From positions 665,823-729,822 of the forward strand of contig NZ_CH724141.1 in assembly GCF_000153325.1 (NCBI RefSeq): a stretch of DNA of 64,000 nucleotides, written 5' to 3'. The notes under the pieces are model-generated. The model had not been told where the DNA came from. It ran no database searches and worked only from the letters and a program-made list of their open reading frames with translations. The position numbers and the translations under genes are program-made. Of the stretch, positions 33,657 through 42,800 are shown piece after piece (position 1 is the stretch's first letter; each line of letters starts with the position of its first letter). This stretch comes from Photobacterium sp. SKA34. Its GTDB lineage: Bacteria; Pseudomonadota; Gammaproteobacteria; Enterobacterales; Vibrionaceae.

Positions 33657-34733
33657 ATGAAAACAATAGCAGCTATATTACTTGTTTGTATCTCTCTATC
33701 TGCATATTCAAGCCAATACAACGCAATAGAAATTGCGAATAACTTTCAAATCCCTTGGGGAGTGGAATTTGTTAATGAAAAACAAGCTATCGTAAATGAA
33801 AAAAATGGCACTGTTTTATTACTCGATATTACCTCTGGTAATAAACAGTTCCTCTTCAAGGTTCCAGACGTTGATAGTCATGGCCAAGGTGGTTTGTTGG
33901 ATGTTGCGCTTGCGCCAAATTCAGATGTAAATCACCCAATACTCTTCTTTACCTATAGTAAATCGACTCCAAAAGGCACCACTGTCGCACTTGCCACAGC
34001 AACATTACAAAATAATAAACTAGAGGGCTGGAAAGATGTTTTCGTTGCCGATGCCATGACCAGCACTGGTCGTCACTTTGGTAGCCGTATTGCATTTGTT
34101 GACGATAAGGTTTACTTCTCAATTGGTGATCGCGGTGTGCGTGACAATGGACAAGATCTTCAAACTCATGCTGGTTCTATCATTCGCTTGAATCTCGATG
34201 GTTCCATTCCTGCAGATAATCCCTTTAAAACAAGTAAAGAAAAACCTGAAATCTGGAGTTACGGACACAGGAATCCTCAAGGCCTGTTTTATGACAAATC
34301 AACAAAACAACTCTGGTCAATTGAGCATGGGCCTCGTGGCGGTGATGAAATTAATTTGATTAAAAAAGGGGCTAACTACGGCTGGGCAAAGGTGTCTCAT
34401 GGCGAAGAATATTGGGGACCAATCGCAGTAGGTGAAGCAACCTCATTACCTAAGATGAAAGATCCGAAACTGGTCTATATTCCTTCAATAGCACCAAGCA
34501 ACATGTTGATCTATATGGGAAATAAGTATCCTTCCTTGAAGGGTAAAATCTTAGCGGGTGCGCTTAAATTGGCTCACATTAATGTGGTATCAATTAAAGA
34601 CGGTAAGCTGACTGAATCTTCTCGATTAATGAGAGAACTCGGTGAACGTATCAGAGATATCACGATTAGCCCTGATGGCTATCTCTATTTTTCGACAGAC
34701 AGCGGTAAGATTTTCAAGCTGGAAGAAAAATAA
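33657..34733 (+). CDS. PQQ-dependent aldose sugar dehydrogenase (YliI/Asd-like)
   Basis: A 358-residue secreted beta-propeller of the soluble glucose/sorbosone dehydrogenase family. Signal MKTIAAILLVCISLSAYS. Family segments: IPWGVEFVNEKQAIVNEKNG, HGQGGLLDVALAP, SIGDRGVRDNGQDLQTHAGS, EIWSYGHRNPQGL (catalytic His) and EHGPRGGDEIN (Ca/PQQ region). Such enzymes oxidise aldose sugars in the periplasm using PQQ; no pqq genes are in this window. Convergent with blh; no clear terminator between them. Confidence 0.88.
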   Translation: MKTIAAILLVCISLSAYSSQYNAIEIANNFQIPWGVEFVNEKQAIVNEKNGTVLLLDITSGNKQFLFKVPDVDSHGQGGLLDVALAPNSDVNHPILFFTYSKSTPKGTTVALATATLQNNKLEGWKDVFVADAMTSTGRHFGSRIAFVDDKVYFSIGDRGVRDNGQDLQTHAGSIIRLNLDGSIPADNPFKTSKEKPEIWSYGHRNPQGLFYDKSTKQLWSIEHGPRGGDEINLIKKGANYGWAKVSHGEEYWGPIAVGEATSLPKMKDPKLVYIPSIAPSNMLIYMGNKYPSLKGKILAGALKLAHINVVSIKDGKLTESSRLMRELGERIRDITISPDGYLYFSTDSGKIFKLEEK

Positions 34734-34749
34734 TCAATAGAATGACGAT

Positions 34750-35601
34750 TCATCGGCTCTTTTTACTTTTTGAAAGTGCGATAACAAACATATGGGGAAC
34801 CGTTAGCGAAGCGAGCCCCCAAAACAATGTTTGTAACGATTTATCTTCAATCGGGTAGACTGACTCTATAGATAGAAACAATCCAATGAGTAGTATATAA
34901 GTCATTATTAATAACAAAGATAAAAATCGGATAGAAAAATCTTGTCTGGTGACGATACTTGGCAAATATTCAGCATAATGACGATAGCTATGAAGTAGGC
35001 AAAAGTAACAAGCGAAATAAATAAACGGCGATGCCGCAGCACTAATAATAACTAACAGTAGACCTTCAACAACATTGGCTTTATTTGGCCTACACAACAA
35101 TAATATGGTACCGGCTAAACACCACACCACAAATAACCACATTACGTCAGAGAAGTCATACCCTGTCAGTAATAAAAAAAGTCTCATGGTTTCTGAAGGA
35201 TGGAAAATAACTGGCAGAGCGATAATGATGCCCCCCAAACCAATACATTGAAACCTTGACCTCGCTCGCTGTTCTCCCCAGTCGGCGCCAAAATGGTACG
35301 CCGATACCAACAAAAACAGAATAAAAGAAAGCAATGGTGAGATAACCCACCCTAAATAAACCACCATAGACAATACTAAATAGCCAAGCAAAAACAGCCA
35401 TGTCGACGTCTTTTTAAATGACACGCTTTTTAAAGTAATCCATGGGTCAAGCAAACCGTGTGGCAGACCGATGAACAAAACCATTAACATCACAGGCCAA
35501 AACATCGCCCAATGCTCAACAAGTAAAACCAGTGGAAGTGCACACAGCAAAAAACACACAGGTTTCTGCTTTATCACACTGCTCCAATCCGCTTTAACCA
35601 C
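34750..35601 (-). CDS. blh: Beta-carotene 15,15'-dioxygenase Blh
   Basis: About 283 residues from GTG at 35601, nine bases after AAAGAGG and overlapping the crtY stop by eight bases; a longer GTG frame reaches 35643. Membrane protein of the Brp/Blh family with conserved His residues in GLPHGLLDPW, AYHFGADWGE, LLHSYRHYAEYL and LTVPHMFVIAL that bind the catalytic iron. It cleaves beta-carotene to two retinals, the proteorhodopsin chromophore. Last gene of the retinal operon. Confidence 0.93.
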   Translation of the reverse strand: MVKADWSSVIKQKPVCFLLCALPLVLLVEHWAMFWPVMLMVLFIGLPHGLLDPWITLKSVSFKKTSTWLFLLGYLVLSMVVYLGWVISPLLSFILFLLVSAYHFGADWGEQRARSRFQCIGLGGIIIALPVIFHPSETMRLFLLLTGYDFSDVMWLFVVWCLAGTILLLCRPNKANVVEGLLLVIISAAASPFIYFACYFCLLHSYRHYAEYLPSIVTRQDFSIRFLSLLLIMTYILLIGLFLSIESVYPIEDKSLQTLFWGLASLTVPHMFVIALSKSKKSR

Positions 35602-36697
35602 CGGCCATGACCTCTTTAATAAACGGCCATTTAGGTAAAGCACTGATCACTTTCATCCATTCTTTCATACCCGCGTCATCACTCATAAATGCTGAAAATT
35701 GGTCACCATTTAACTGGCTTGCCATACGAATGAAAAAGTCTGGTCCATCCACAGGGTTATGCTTAATGACGTTTAAAAACAAGTGATCCATTCTAGCCTG
35801 CAGATGATGCTGCTGATGAGAAAACGCTTTTTCTTTGGTAATAATAGATTGCGCACAAGCCAATGCCCATGCTTGGATCCGCAAAAAGCCATAGCCAGAG
35901 CTGGCCCGTAACGCACCACCGGCAATCCCCCCTTTGACCAATATAGATCCTTCTAAATGTGTCTGCCCCATTGGCAAAATAGCTGATTCACGGCGGAGGA
36001 TAGATTCAATTTCAATGTTTTCTGACCGCAGCGCAGATTGAAGATCATCTTTCAACAAATCTGGATTGAGAGGGGAGCGATGAAAAACCGTAGGCTCAAT
36101 CAATATGTGCCAAGGAGAAAATGGAAGAATGTAATAAAAACGCATGCATTGATTATCGCCATGCATATTACACATTAGCCTTACAGTATCAGGCGCAAAT
36201 ATAGGACGGGATAACGTGACCTCATAACCTAAAAATGACTGATATAGTATTGCTTCAGAAGGTCGAGGGCGAGTATCAATGACAATGTCAGCTTCTAAAT
36301 GACCGGATGTTGTCTCCACTAACCAAGATTGGGAGTGAGTTGGCAAAACAGAGACGACTTCAACTTCCATTTTTAGCGATACATTCGCCGAATCCAATTG
36401 TTGTAAGCAAAAGTCGTAGTAATTTTCAGCAGGGAGACAACAATATGAGGTCGAATCATAATAATGAATGTGTTGTTTATCATTTAACGATGAAAACAAG
36501 CATTGTTGCCAACGATATTGAGCCATTTTATGCCACTGACAATTAGGTTGGGCCCAATAACACCATGTTCTGTCATTTTCGTAGCACTGTCTTGATTCCA
36601 GTAATAATACCGATCCAGAAAATCCCTGTTCCGTTAAGCAACGAGCAAGAGCTAAGCCCGCACAACCCGCACCAAGAATTGCAACATTGACTTTCAT
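35594..36697 (-). CDS. crtY: Lycopene beta-cyclase CrtY
   Basis: 367 residues with an N-terminal Rossmann site (VAILGAGCAGLALARCL), the lycopene-cyclase segments ENDRTWCYW and FYYILPFSPWHILIEPTVF, and GGIAGGALRASSGYGFLRIQ. It cyclises both ends of lycopene to beta-carotene at the inner membrane. Member of the operon between crtB and blh; 18 bases separate it from crtB. Confidence 0.94.
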   Translation of the reverse strand: MKVNVAILGAGCAGLALARCLTEQGFSGSVLLLESRQCYENDRTWCYWAQPNCQWHKMAQYRWQQCLFSSLNDKQHIHYYDSTSYCCLPAENYYDFCLQQLDSANVSLKMEVEVVSVLPTHSQSWLVETTSGHLEADIVIDTRPRPSEAILYQSFLGYEVTLSRPIFAPDTVRLMCNMHGDNQCMRFYYILPFSPWHILIEPTVFHRSPLNPDLLKDDLQSALRSENIEIESILRRESAILPMGQTHLEGSILVKGGIAGGALRASSGYGFLRIQAWALACAQSIITKEKAFSHQQHHLQARMDHLFLNVIKHNPVDGPDFFIRMASQLNGDQFSAFMSDDAGMKEWMKVISALPKWPFIKEVMAGG

Positions 36698-36715
36698 TAT
36701 TCACTCTCCCAGAGT

Positions 36716-37633
36716 CTAGATCCCCAAGACATTGACGATATTAGTGTGCAAACATTTATCATGAGGACGATGCCAACGTTTGGTTCCATTACTCAATAAA
36801 AAATGAAGCATACAATTTGCCGTCAACGCGCACTTTTTAATCATAGAGACCGTTGATCTTACGGTAAAATCAGGCTCTCTTTCTATTTGGAACCCAATCG
36901 CTTGGTAACATTTTGCAGCAATATAAATGGATAACCTTGATTGTTTAGGCAAATAAGATAAACCTGACATACCACTGCTGTAGTATTGCTCCGCTAACAA
37001 TAAGAGCTTTCTCCTCGCATGAAAGATGTCGCAATGGTGTGAAGGCGCCTGCTCAATTTCTAAAGGGGTTATACCATGTAACCAAGTAGAGGGAACATAT
37101 CTCCTACCTAGCTGCGCATCTTCAAAAACATCTCTAGCGATATTCGTTAACTGCATCGCGATACCAAGGTCGACGGCATATTTGAATGCCGCTCTATCAT
37201 CAACCTCTAAAGCGTGACACATCATAATGCCAACAGTGCCAGCGACTCGGTAACAATATGTAAGCAATTCACTCTTCGAATCAATAACAGGTTCGTTTTG
37301 ATCAAACAAGAAGCCATCAATCAAATCCAAAATGGGATTAATAGGAAGCTCAAATGATTCTGTGAGAAACACCGTATCGCGTTCAGTTTTATTTTCAATA
37401 AGGCGTTGCCGAAACTGGTTTAATTTAGAAGAGGAGTTCCCTTGATTATCAGCTAAATCATCAAGGTATCGGCAGAATTGGTACAAACAATAGCTTCGCT
37501 CCGCATGACGTTTTCCCATAAATAGCGAAGCAAAATAGAATGTCTTACCATGCTTTGCCGTCACTTTATGACCACCTTGCAAAAAGGCAACTGACAACTG
37601 TGAGATGATAGTAGATTGGGAAAACTCTGTCAT
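36716..37633 (-). CDS. crtB: Phytoene synthase CrtB
   Basis: 305 residues, trans-isoprenyl diphosphate synthase (squalene/phytoene type). Aspartate-rich motifs YLDDLADN and DVFEDAQLGRRYVP are present, as are AERSYCLYQFCRYLDD and GIAMQLTNIARD. It condenses two GGPP into phytoene. The start overlaps the crtI stop by four bases (ATGA), implying coupled translation. Confidence 0.95.
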   Translation of the reverse strand: MTEFSQSTIISQLSVAFLQGGHKVTAKHGKTFYFASLFMGKRHAERSYCLYQFCRYLDDLADNQGNSSSKLNQFRQRLIENKTERDTVFLTESFELPINPILDLIDGFLFDQNEPVIDSKSELLTYCYRVAGTVGIMMCHALEVDDRAAFKYAVDLGIAMQLTNIARDVFEDAQLGRRYVPSTWLHGITPLEIEQAPSHHCDIFHARRKLLLLAEQYYSSGMSGLSYLPKQSRLSIYIAAKCYQAIGFQIEREPDFTVRSTVSMIKKCALTANCMLHFLLSNGTKRWHRPHDKCLHTNIVNVLGI

Positions 37634-39117
37634 TGACTTCCCCCCACCTTGCCATACTTTTGCTTTAACAACGATTCGACAACTTTTGCTGAACTTAATA
37701 CTCCTGGTAATCCAGCTCCAGGATGTGTTCCCGCACCTGCTAAAGACAAGTTATTTAAGCCTTCACCATTATTATGGTATCGAAACCACGCTGATTGATA
37801 AAAGTGCGGTGAAATTGAAAAACCAGCACCAGAAGGGCTTAAATAATCATCTTTGAAATCCTCAGGGGTCATGTAAAAAGCCGACTGAATATGGCTCTCT
37901 AAATCTGGTAATAGCGTTTGAGATAGACGCTCAATCACCCGCTGTTTTAATTTCTCACCAACCTCTTTCCAGTTTTGACCGCCATCTAAATTTGGTACAG
38001 GTACGAGAGCATAAAAACTGTCATGTCCTTTTGGAGCAAAAGAAGGGTCGGTTGCAGTAGGACGGTGAAGATAAAGAGAAAAATCTTCAGTAAGCACTTT
38101 ATGTTTAAAAATATCGTCTAATAACCCTTTAAAACGTTTACCAAGTAGAATCGTATGATGCTCTACAGCTGAATATTGTTTATTAGTGCCAAAAAATAAG
38201 ACAAACAAGCCCATCGATTTACGAGCCAATTTTGTTCTTACCGTAGCTACTACGCTGCTTTCTTTTTTTAATAATTTTCCATACAGGTAAGCAGGATCGA
38301 TATTTGATATCAAATGATCACAAGGTAAATCAGTACCGTCTTGTAAGGTAAGGCTCTTAACATAGTTATCTTTCGTTTCAATCAGTTCAACAGCGTTATT
38401 GGTAATAATTTCAATACCTTGCTCAATCATTAACTTTTCTAACGCCTTTACCAGAGCACCTGTTCCCCCCATAGCGAAATGAATACCGAACTTTCTTTCT
38501 AAAAAATGAATTAAGTTATAGATACTGGTCGTATCAAAGGGATTACCTCCAACCAGTAGAGGCTGGATAGAAAATGCTTGTCTCAGTTTTTCATTTTGCA
38601 TGTGGCTACTAACGAGCTGCCATACTGAACGATAGCTTTTTAACTTGATCATCGCGGGTAGCAATTTCATCATGTCAGTCATTCGATGAAATGGTTTATC
38701 TGCTAACCGTTCAAAACCAACATGGTAAATCGACTTAGACTCTTGCAATAAACTTCTATAATGCTGGACGTCACTCGGATCAATATTGCCTATTGCGGTT
38801 TCAATATCATGTTGACTGCCACCGTAATCGAATGTACTGAGATCATCAAAGACAAATCGGTACCATACTTTCAATGGTGTGAATTCGATGTAGTCGACAC
38901 GTTCACGATTAAATAGTGCGAATAATTCATCAAACAAGAAAGGAGCAGTAATCACTGTGGGGCCAGCATCATGACGATAACCATCGACATTAAAGACTTG
39001 AGCTCTACCACCAATCTGTTGATTTTTTTCGACTAAAACAACATCAAAGCCCAGTGCTCTTGCCCTTAATGCAGAGGCGATGCCTCCAAATCCTGCTCCC
39101 ATTACGACAACCTTCAT
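37630..39117 (-). CDS. crtI: Phytoene desaturase CrtI
   Basis: 495 residues, FAD-dependent CrtI family. N-terminal dinucleotide site VVVMGAGFGGIASALRARAL and GGRAQVF, FHRM and GGTGALVKALEKL, and the C-terminal signature LSLAGAGTHPGAGLPGVLSS. It converts phytoene to lycopene by four desaturations. Three bases separate it from crtE upstream. Confidence 0.96.
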   Translation of the reverse strand: MKVVVMGAGFGGIASALRARALGFDVVLVEKNQQIGGRAQVFNVDGYRHDAGPTVITAPFLFDELFALFNRERVDYIEFTPLKVWYRFVFDDLSTFDYGGSQHDIETAIGNIDPSDVQHYRSLLQESKSIYHVGFERLADKPFHRMTDMMKLLPAMIKLKSYRSVWQLVSSHMQNEKLRQAFSIQPLLVGGNPFDTTSIYNLIHFLERKFGIHFAMGGTGALVKALEKLMIEQGIEIITNNAVELIETKDNYVKSLTLQDGTDLPCDHLISNIDPAYLYGKLLKKESSVVATVRTKLARKSMGLFVLFFGTNKQYSAVEHHTILLGKRFKGLLDDIFKHKVLTEDFSLYLHRPTATDPSFAPKGHDSFYALVPVPNLDGGQNWKEVGEKLKQRVIERLSQTLLPDLESHIQSAFYMTPEDFKDDYLSPSGAGFSISPHFYQSAWFRYHNNGEGLNNLSLAGAGTHPGAGLPGVLSSAKVVESLLKQKYGKVGGSQ

Positions 39118-39120
39118 AAG

Positions 39121-40017
39121 TTATCCCTCTATACGTGTTTTTAGTCCCTTGATCGTTTGCTGCAAGATAACGGTGACTTCTATTGGTAATGAAACCAATG
39201 AAGAGGTTGCTTGATCTAAGAGTATTAATATTTTTCTTTTAATATCATCCTTAGCGGTACCAATGTCTTCATCGCTTGCGTTAAGACTTCCAACTAATTC
39301 GTGAATTCGTATGTTGACGATATTGGGCTCTTGATTTATCGCATCTTGTGCTTGGTCACAAAGATCATCATAGAATTGATAGGCAAGCGCGAAGGAACTT
39401 GCAGCATTAGATAGGGCTTTAGCTAGTGACGGTTCTCCTGCCAATAGAGCTGGTAATTCAACAGATAGACTGAGCAGTGGTGCTGCTTTATTGGTCGCAA
39501 TAAGCGTATATGATTGTTCAGTTAATGGTAGTTGAGGTGATAGATCCTCCATTTGTCCTCTAATGGTTTCCATGACACGACGACACACGGTGGCCTGAAG
39601 ATGGCTGTTTGCAGGCGTGTTTATTTTTGAAAGCGCATGATAGGCCGCAATAATGAGGGTATCACCTAAACAGATTGCTTCTTCCACAGAAGCTTTGACC
39701 CACAACGCATCTTGACCTCGTCTTTGTCGGTCTTTGTCTTGTACATCGTCATGAATTAAAGAAGCGTTGTGTAATAGCTCAACGGTTACCGCTAACAATT
39801 TTGCAGTATTAGTATTTAAACCTAAAGAAACCGCAGTAATATAACAAATTTTCGCACGACGCTGGCTTCCACCAGATTGCTGATGATAACGTAAGTAAGA
39901 AAGTGTTACTGGGCCAGAGTGCTTGCATAATTCAAACATCAACTGATTGATTTCTTGTGAAAAATTATCAGGTATAACGACTTTTAAGTCTTCATCAGTT
40001 TTCGAGATCTTATACAT
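39121..40017 (-). CDS. crtE: Geranylgeranyl diphosphate synthase CrtE
   Basis: About 298 residues from ATG 40017, five bases after GGAGG; an ATG four codons upstream overlaps that site. Polyprenyl synthase with first aspartate motif HDDVQDKDRQRRG and second YDDLCD. It makes GGPP for phytoene. The second motif is the short DDxxD form usual for this family. First carotenoid gene behind proteorhodopsin, with a hairpin between them. Confidence 0.93.
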   Translation of the reverse strand: MYKISKTDEDLKVVIPDNFSQEINQLMFELCKHSGPVTLSYLRYHQQSGGSQRRAKICYITAVSLGLNTNTAKLLAVTVELLHNASLIHDDVQDKDRQRRGQDALWVKASVEEAICLGDTLIIAAYHALSKINTPANSHLQATVCRRVMETIRGQMEDLSPQLPLTEQSYTLIATNKAAPLLSLSVELPALLAGEPSLAKALSNAASSFALAYQFYDDLCDQAQDAINQEPNIVNIRIHELVGSLNASDEDIGTAKDDIKRKILILLDQATSSLVSLPIEVTVILQQTIKGLKTRIEG

Positions 40018-40033
40018 AATATCCTCCATAGTA

Positions 40034-40051
40034 AGAGGACAAATGTCCTCT
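40034..40051 (-). promoter_or_regulatory. Hairpin between proteorhodopsin and crtE
   Basis: Seven-bp stem AGAGGAC / GTCCTCT with a 4-base loop and no U-tract, 18 bases after the proteorhodopsin stop. It could act as an mRNA processing or 3'-stabilising element that lets the opsin message exceed the crt message. Confidence 0.5.
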
Positions 40052-40069
40052 CACTAAAATGAAGATGAA

Positions 40070-40762
40070 TTAAGCTTTTGTGTTGTCTGCATCTCTTGTT
40101 GCTGCCGCCCAAATAACAACACCAAATGCAATCTTGTTAACAAAGTCAGCAAGGTTATAAATGAGATTGAGCATTGCTACGTTTCCGCCATCCCCAAAGT
40201 AACCAACGAGATAACCAATAGGATAAATTGCCCAACCAATAGTTACTATAAGCCGTAATGCTTTGAAAGCACTTTGACTGGCCTCATTGCCACTATTAGC
40301 ATTAATAGTGCTCGCTTCACCAATGAAAATTTCATAGATGATGTAGAGCCAACCAATCATACCTATAACAAAACCAACCATTGGACTTAAGGTACCCACC
40401 TCGCCAAGGTAACCACCTATAAGCATAACAATACTCGCAATGAGTAAACGCCAGAATAAAGAGGTAGGAACAACAGCAATGACGACAAGAATTAGGAAGA
40501 ATTCGATGATTTGGAGCGGAACAGTGAGGAGCCAATCTACATATCTAAATACTGTTGGGCTTTGCCCTGTTTCAACCCAAATTCCTCGCATGTAGAAATA
40601 GTGAAGGCAAGCAATACCCGTTACCATTGCCGCGACAGAGAGGGATGTTTTCCATTTACCTACAACCCTATCTCGCTCTACCCAAAAAAAGAATGTGGCA
40701 GCCATCATGGCCGCTGACATCAACCAAAAGCTGACTCCTACAAAGTCACTAGGATTAAGCAT
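40070..40762 (-). CDS. Proteorhodopsin, predicted blue-absorbing proton pump
   Basis: A 230-residue seven-helix opsin from ATG 40762, seven bases after AAGGA (an ATG two codons earlier abuts that site). In this numbering: counter-ion/acceptor Asp76 and Glu87 (donor) in RYVDWLLTVPLQIIEF, partner His54 in LHYFYMRG, Schiff-base Lys210 in ADFVNKIAFG. The D-T-E triad marks an outward proton pump. The tuning position (GPR Leu105) is Gln84, which predicts blue absorption. The protein is about 20 residues shorter than GPR at the N-terminus, without a cleavable signal. It leads the operon for retinal synthesis. Confidence 0.96.
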   Translation of the reverse strand: MLNPSDFVGVSFWLMSAAMMAATFFFWVERDRVVGKWKTSLSVAAMVTGIACLHYFYMRGIWVETGQSPTVFRYVDWLLTVPLQIIEFFLILVVIAVVPTSLFWRLLIASIVMLIGGYLGEVGTLSPMVGFVIGMIGWLYIIYEIFIGEASTINANSGNEASQSAFKALRLIVTIGWAIYPIGYLVGYFGDGGNVAMLNLIYNLADFVNKIAFGVVIWAAATRDADNTKA

Positions 40763-40809
40763 AACCATTTCCTTAAATTTTGATAAAAGTGTTTATCGGT
40801 TTAGGGATA

Positions 40810-40829
40810 TTTGAAATAAAAATTTCAAA
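40810..40829. promoter_or_regulatory. Palindrome upstream of proteorhodopsin
   Basis: TTTGAAAT-AAAA-ATTTCAAA, a perfect 8-bp inverted repeat about 50 bases upstream of the opsin start. Position fits an operator in or next to the promoter; the regulator is unknown. Confidence 0.45.
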
Positions 40830-41274
40830 CACTAATACACTCTATTAAGTGAAGTACGAATAGTTTTTTAATTTGATCACTATATAAACCAACTTTATTT
40901 TTCTTCTAACAACTGAGTGAAAATTTAAAGCCCTTTGAGAACAAATAATAATATATCTTATTTAATATAGACAAGAAATTGAATTAAAATTCATACTTTC
41001 TTACTTTTGAGATTATTTTTTAATAATGAGGAATTATTAAAAACAACATTAAAAACATATACTTAATGTAAAGTTGCGATTTATATAAAAGTTATACACA
41101 CAAAACATAAACCTTAAACTAAATTGTTATAAGTTAACAACAATAACAAAAAAAGATTGTTGTTTAATTTGAAAATTTCTTTTTAAATTTTCAAATTGCG
41201 AATTAATTTGAATATTAATCCTCCTTAAATTAATATTAGCAAAAAAGATACCATTATTTAATTTAGAAAATCTA
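40830..41274. other. AT-rich region upstream of proteorhodopsin
   Basis: Very AT-rich. It must contain the proteorhodopsin promoter; no gene or RNA is recognised. Confidence 0.4.
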
Positions 41275-41361
41275 TCACTAGAAATGACACCTAATTATAT
41301 TTTAAAAGAGACATCCAGTGTGAAAGGAAAAGGTACTGACGTTTGTCAATAATTGAGTATT
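41275..41361 (+). pseudogene. Fragment of a second acetoacetate decarboxylase gene
   Basis: About 87 bases closely match part of the adc gene at about 28889-28976: it encodes LEMTPNYILKETSSVKGKGTDVCQ against LETTPNYILKVIPSVTGKGTDVCQ. A one-base deletion just after this creates a stop. No start or other part of the gene is found, so it is a relic of a duplicated or transferred copy. Confidence 0.85.
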
Positions 41362-41692
41362 GTTACCCCTGCTGAAGTGAAGACTAGTGAGTAGAATAAA
41401 TTTTCCCAACTATCAACTGGAATGTCGAAGTGCCGATAATAGCCACCGAACTTAAAGTGATGTCGAGGATATTACTGGTTTTTGGGTAACCAATATTTAT
41501 GGTGACTAAAGAGCTTAATGGATGTTGCTCAAACATCGGTGGATAACGTCAGTTCTTCTATAACAGTTTCCATTTTGCTAGCAAGAACATCCCGAACCTA
41601 GGGCTTTCTAAGTATGAAGTTTCAGACTATGTGCTGTGAGGTAATAATATGGATCAACAGAGCTGATCTTAGAACAGGGTTGATAAATAAAA
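41362..41692. other. Unrecognised degraded sequence
   Basis: Short open stretches (for example NSFHFASKNIPNLGLSKYEV on the plus strand near 41565-41625 and FKFGGYYRHFDIPVDSWENL on the minus strand near 41400-41460) suggest remains of genes, but no family is recognised and frames are broken. Confidence 0.3.
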
Positions 41693-41714
41693 AGGCCGCT
41701 ATTTCTAGCGGCCT
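41693..41714 (-). terminator. Terminator downstream of the 67-codon gene
   Basis: Eight-bp GC-rich stem AGGCCGCT / AGCGGCCT with a 6-base loop. The T-rich tail is on the minus strand (TTTTTATTTAT), matching the small minus-strand gene at 41776. Confidence 0.8.
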
Positions 41715-41775
41715 CTAAGGGAACTCACATTGTTTGAACTCATTTGTTCGTTTAGGTATATATTGAATATATACC

Positions 41776-41979
41776 CTAATTATCATTATTAACCCAAGCA
41801 TTATTTTCTTTTGTCGCTAATAATTTTCCGACAATATCTCTCAATTCAATTTTAACAGTAAAAAACGGAGCGAAAGAAGAAGATGATACCTTTGCACCTC
41901 TTAAACATTTCATAAAAACAGTTTCAGATTTTATTATTTTATCTAAATCATTAATGTACATAATATTATATACTGACAT
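41776..41979 (-). CDS. Small protein of unknown function (67 aa)
   Basis: ATG with AGGAAAT seven bases upstream opens MSVYNIMYINDLDKIIKSET...FAPFFTVKIELRDIVGKLLATKENNAWVNNDN. No signal peptide or membrane helix. A strong terminator on the same strand 62 bases downstream supports transcription. Not recognised. Confidence 0.5.
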   Translation of the reverse strand: MSVYNIMYINDLDKIIKSETVFMKCLRGAKVSSSSFAPFFTVKIELRDIVGKLLATKENNAWVNNDN

Positions 41980-42125
41980 TTATATTTCCTATTAATTTTT
42001 AATTTATTACCATTATTCTATTTAATAATTATCTATATTTCATATGAAAATAATAGAATCATGATAAAAACAATATTTTAGTGTTCGATAATAAGTAGCA
42101 ATAAAATACTACCATTTAGAAAGTC

Positions 42126-42337
42126 TTATAAAGCAACGACATTTGCAGCTTGAAGACCCTTTTGACCTTGCTCAACATCAAAAGAAACCTTTTGACCATC
42201 CATCAATGTCTTAAAACCTTCAGAAACGATAGCTTGAAAATGTACAAATACATCTGCGCCGTCATTATCTTGAATAATAAAACCAAAGCCTTTATCTTCG
42301 TTAAACCATTTAACTAAACCAGTATTTTATTAGACAT
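42126..42337 (-). pseudogene. Cold-shock protein (CspA family) gene with a one-base deletion
   Basis: ATG at 42337 after AAGGGA begins MSNK, then one base is missing in codons 5-6; the next frame reads [30 protein letters not shown] and so on to [10 protein letters not shown] and TAA at 42126. KGFGFI and VFVHF are the RNP1 and RNP2 motifs. Apart from the shift the protein is intact (about 70 residues). The lesion is in an A/T-rich stretch, so a sequencing error or a real frameshift are both possible. Confidence 0.85.
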
Positions 42338-42800
42338 AATGTGTCCCTTAAATAAATTCATAAATATCGTAAATGCAAAGTACTAAGAGTCTGAATTATC
42401 GATGTGACTAAGAAGTTAAGGGAAACACAGAAGATGGCAACAATAACGAAGATATTCTGAGGATTTGACTTTTACTTGATGTTTCATTAATAACTCTGAA
42501 CAACAGAGCGTTCACAGTAGAGCACTAAATCGATAGGCTGTATATGTTTATTTCATCAAAACCAAAAAATAAAATTCAAGCACATGAATTAAAACACCTT
42601 TATTGCTTAAAATTATTTTTATATCTATTATTTAAATAACCTGTAAAATAGCTCCGGCAAAACAACGATTAATTAAATATACCATCAAAAGCTTCTCTGT
42701 TTCTCTTCCATTTAATTCATCACATCTATTCTGCAATATCTTTTATTCATTACTGATTTAGATGATTGTCTTTGCACTACACCTCTAATATAGCGAGATT
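42338..42800. other. Region upstream of the cold-shock gene
   Basis: Expected to hold the cold-shock promoter and long leader (minus strand). No further gene is recognised. Confidence 0.4.
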
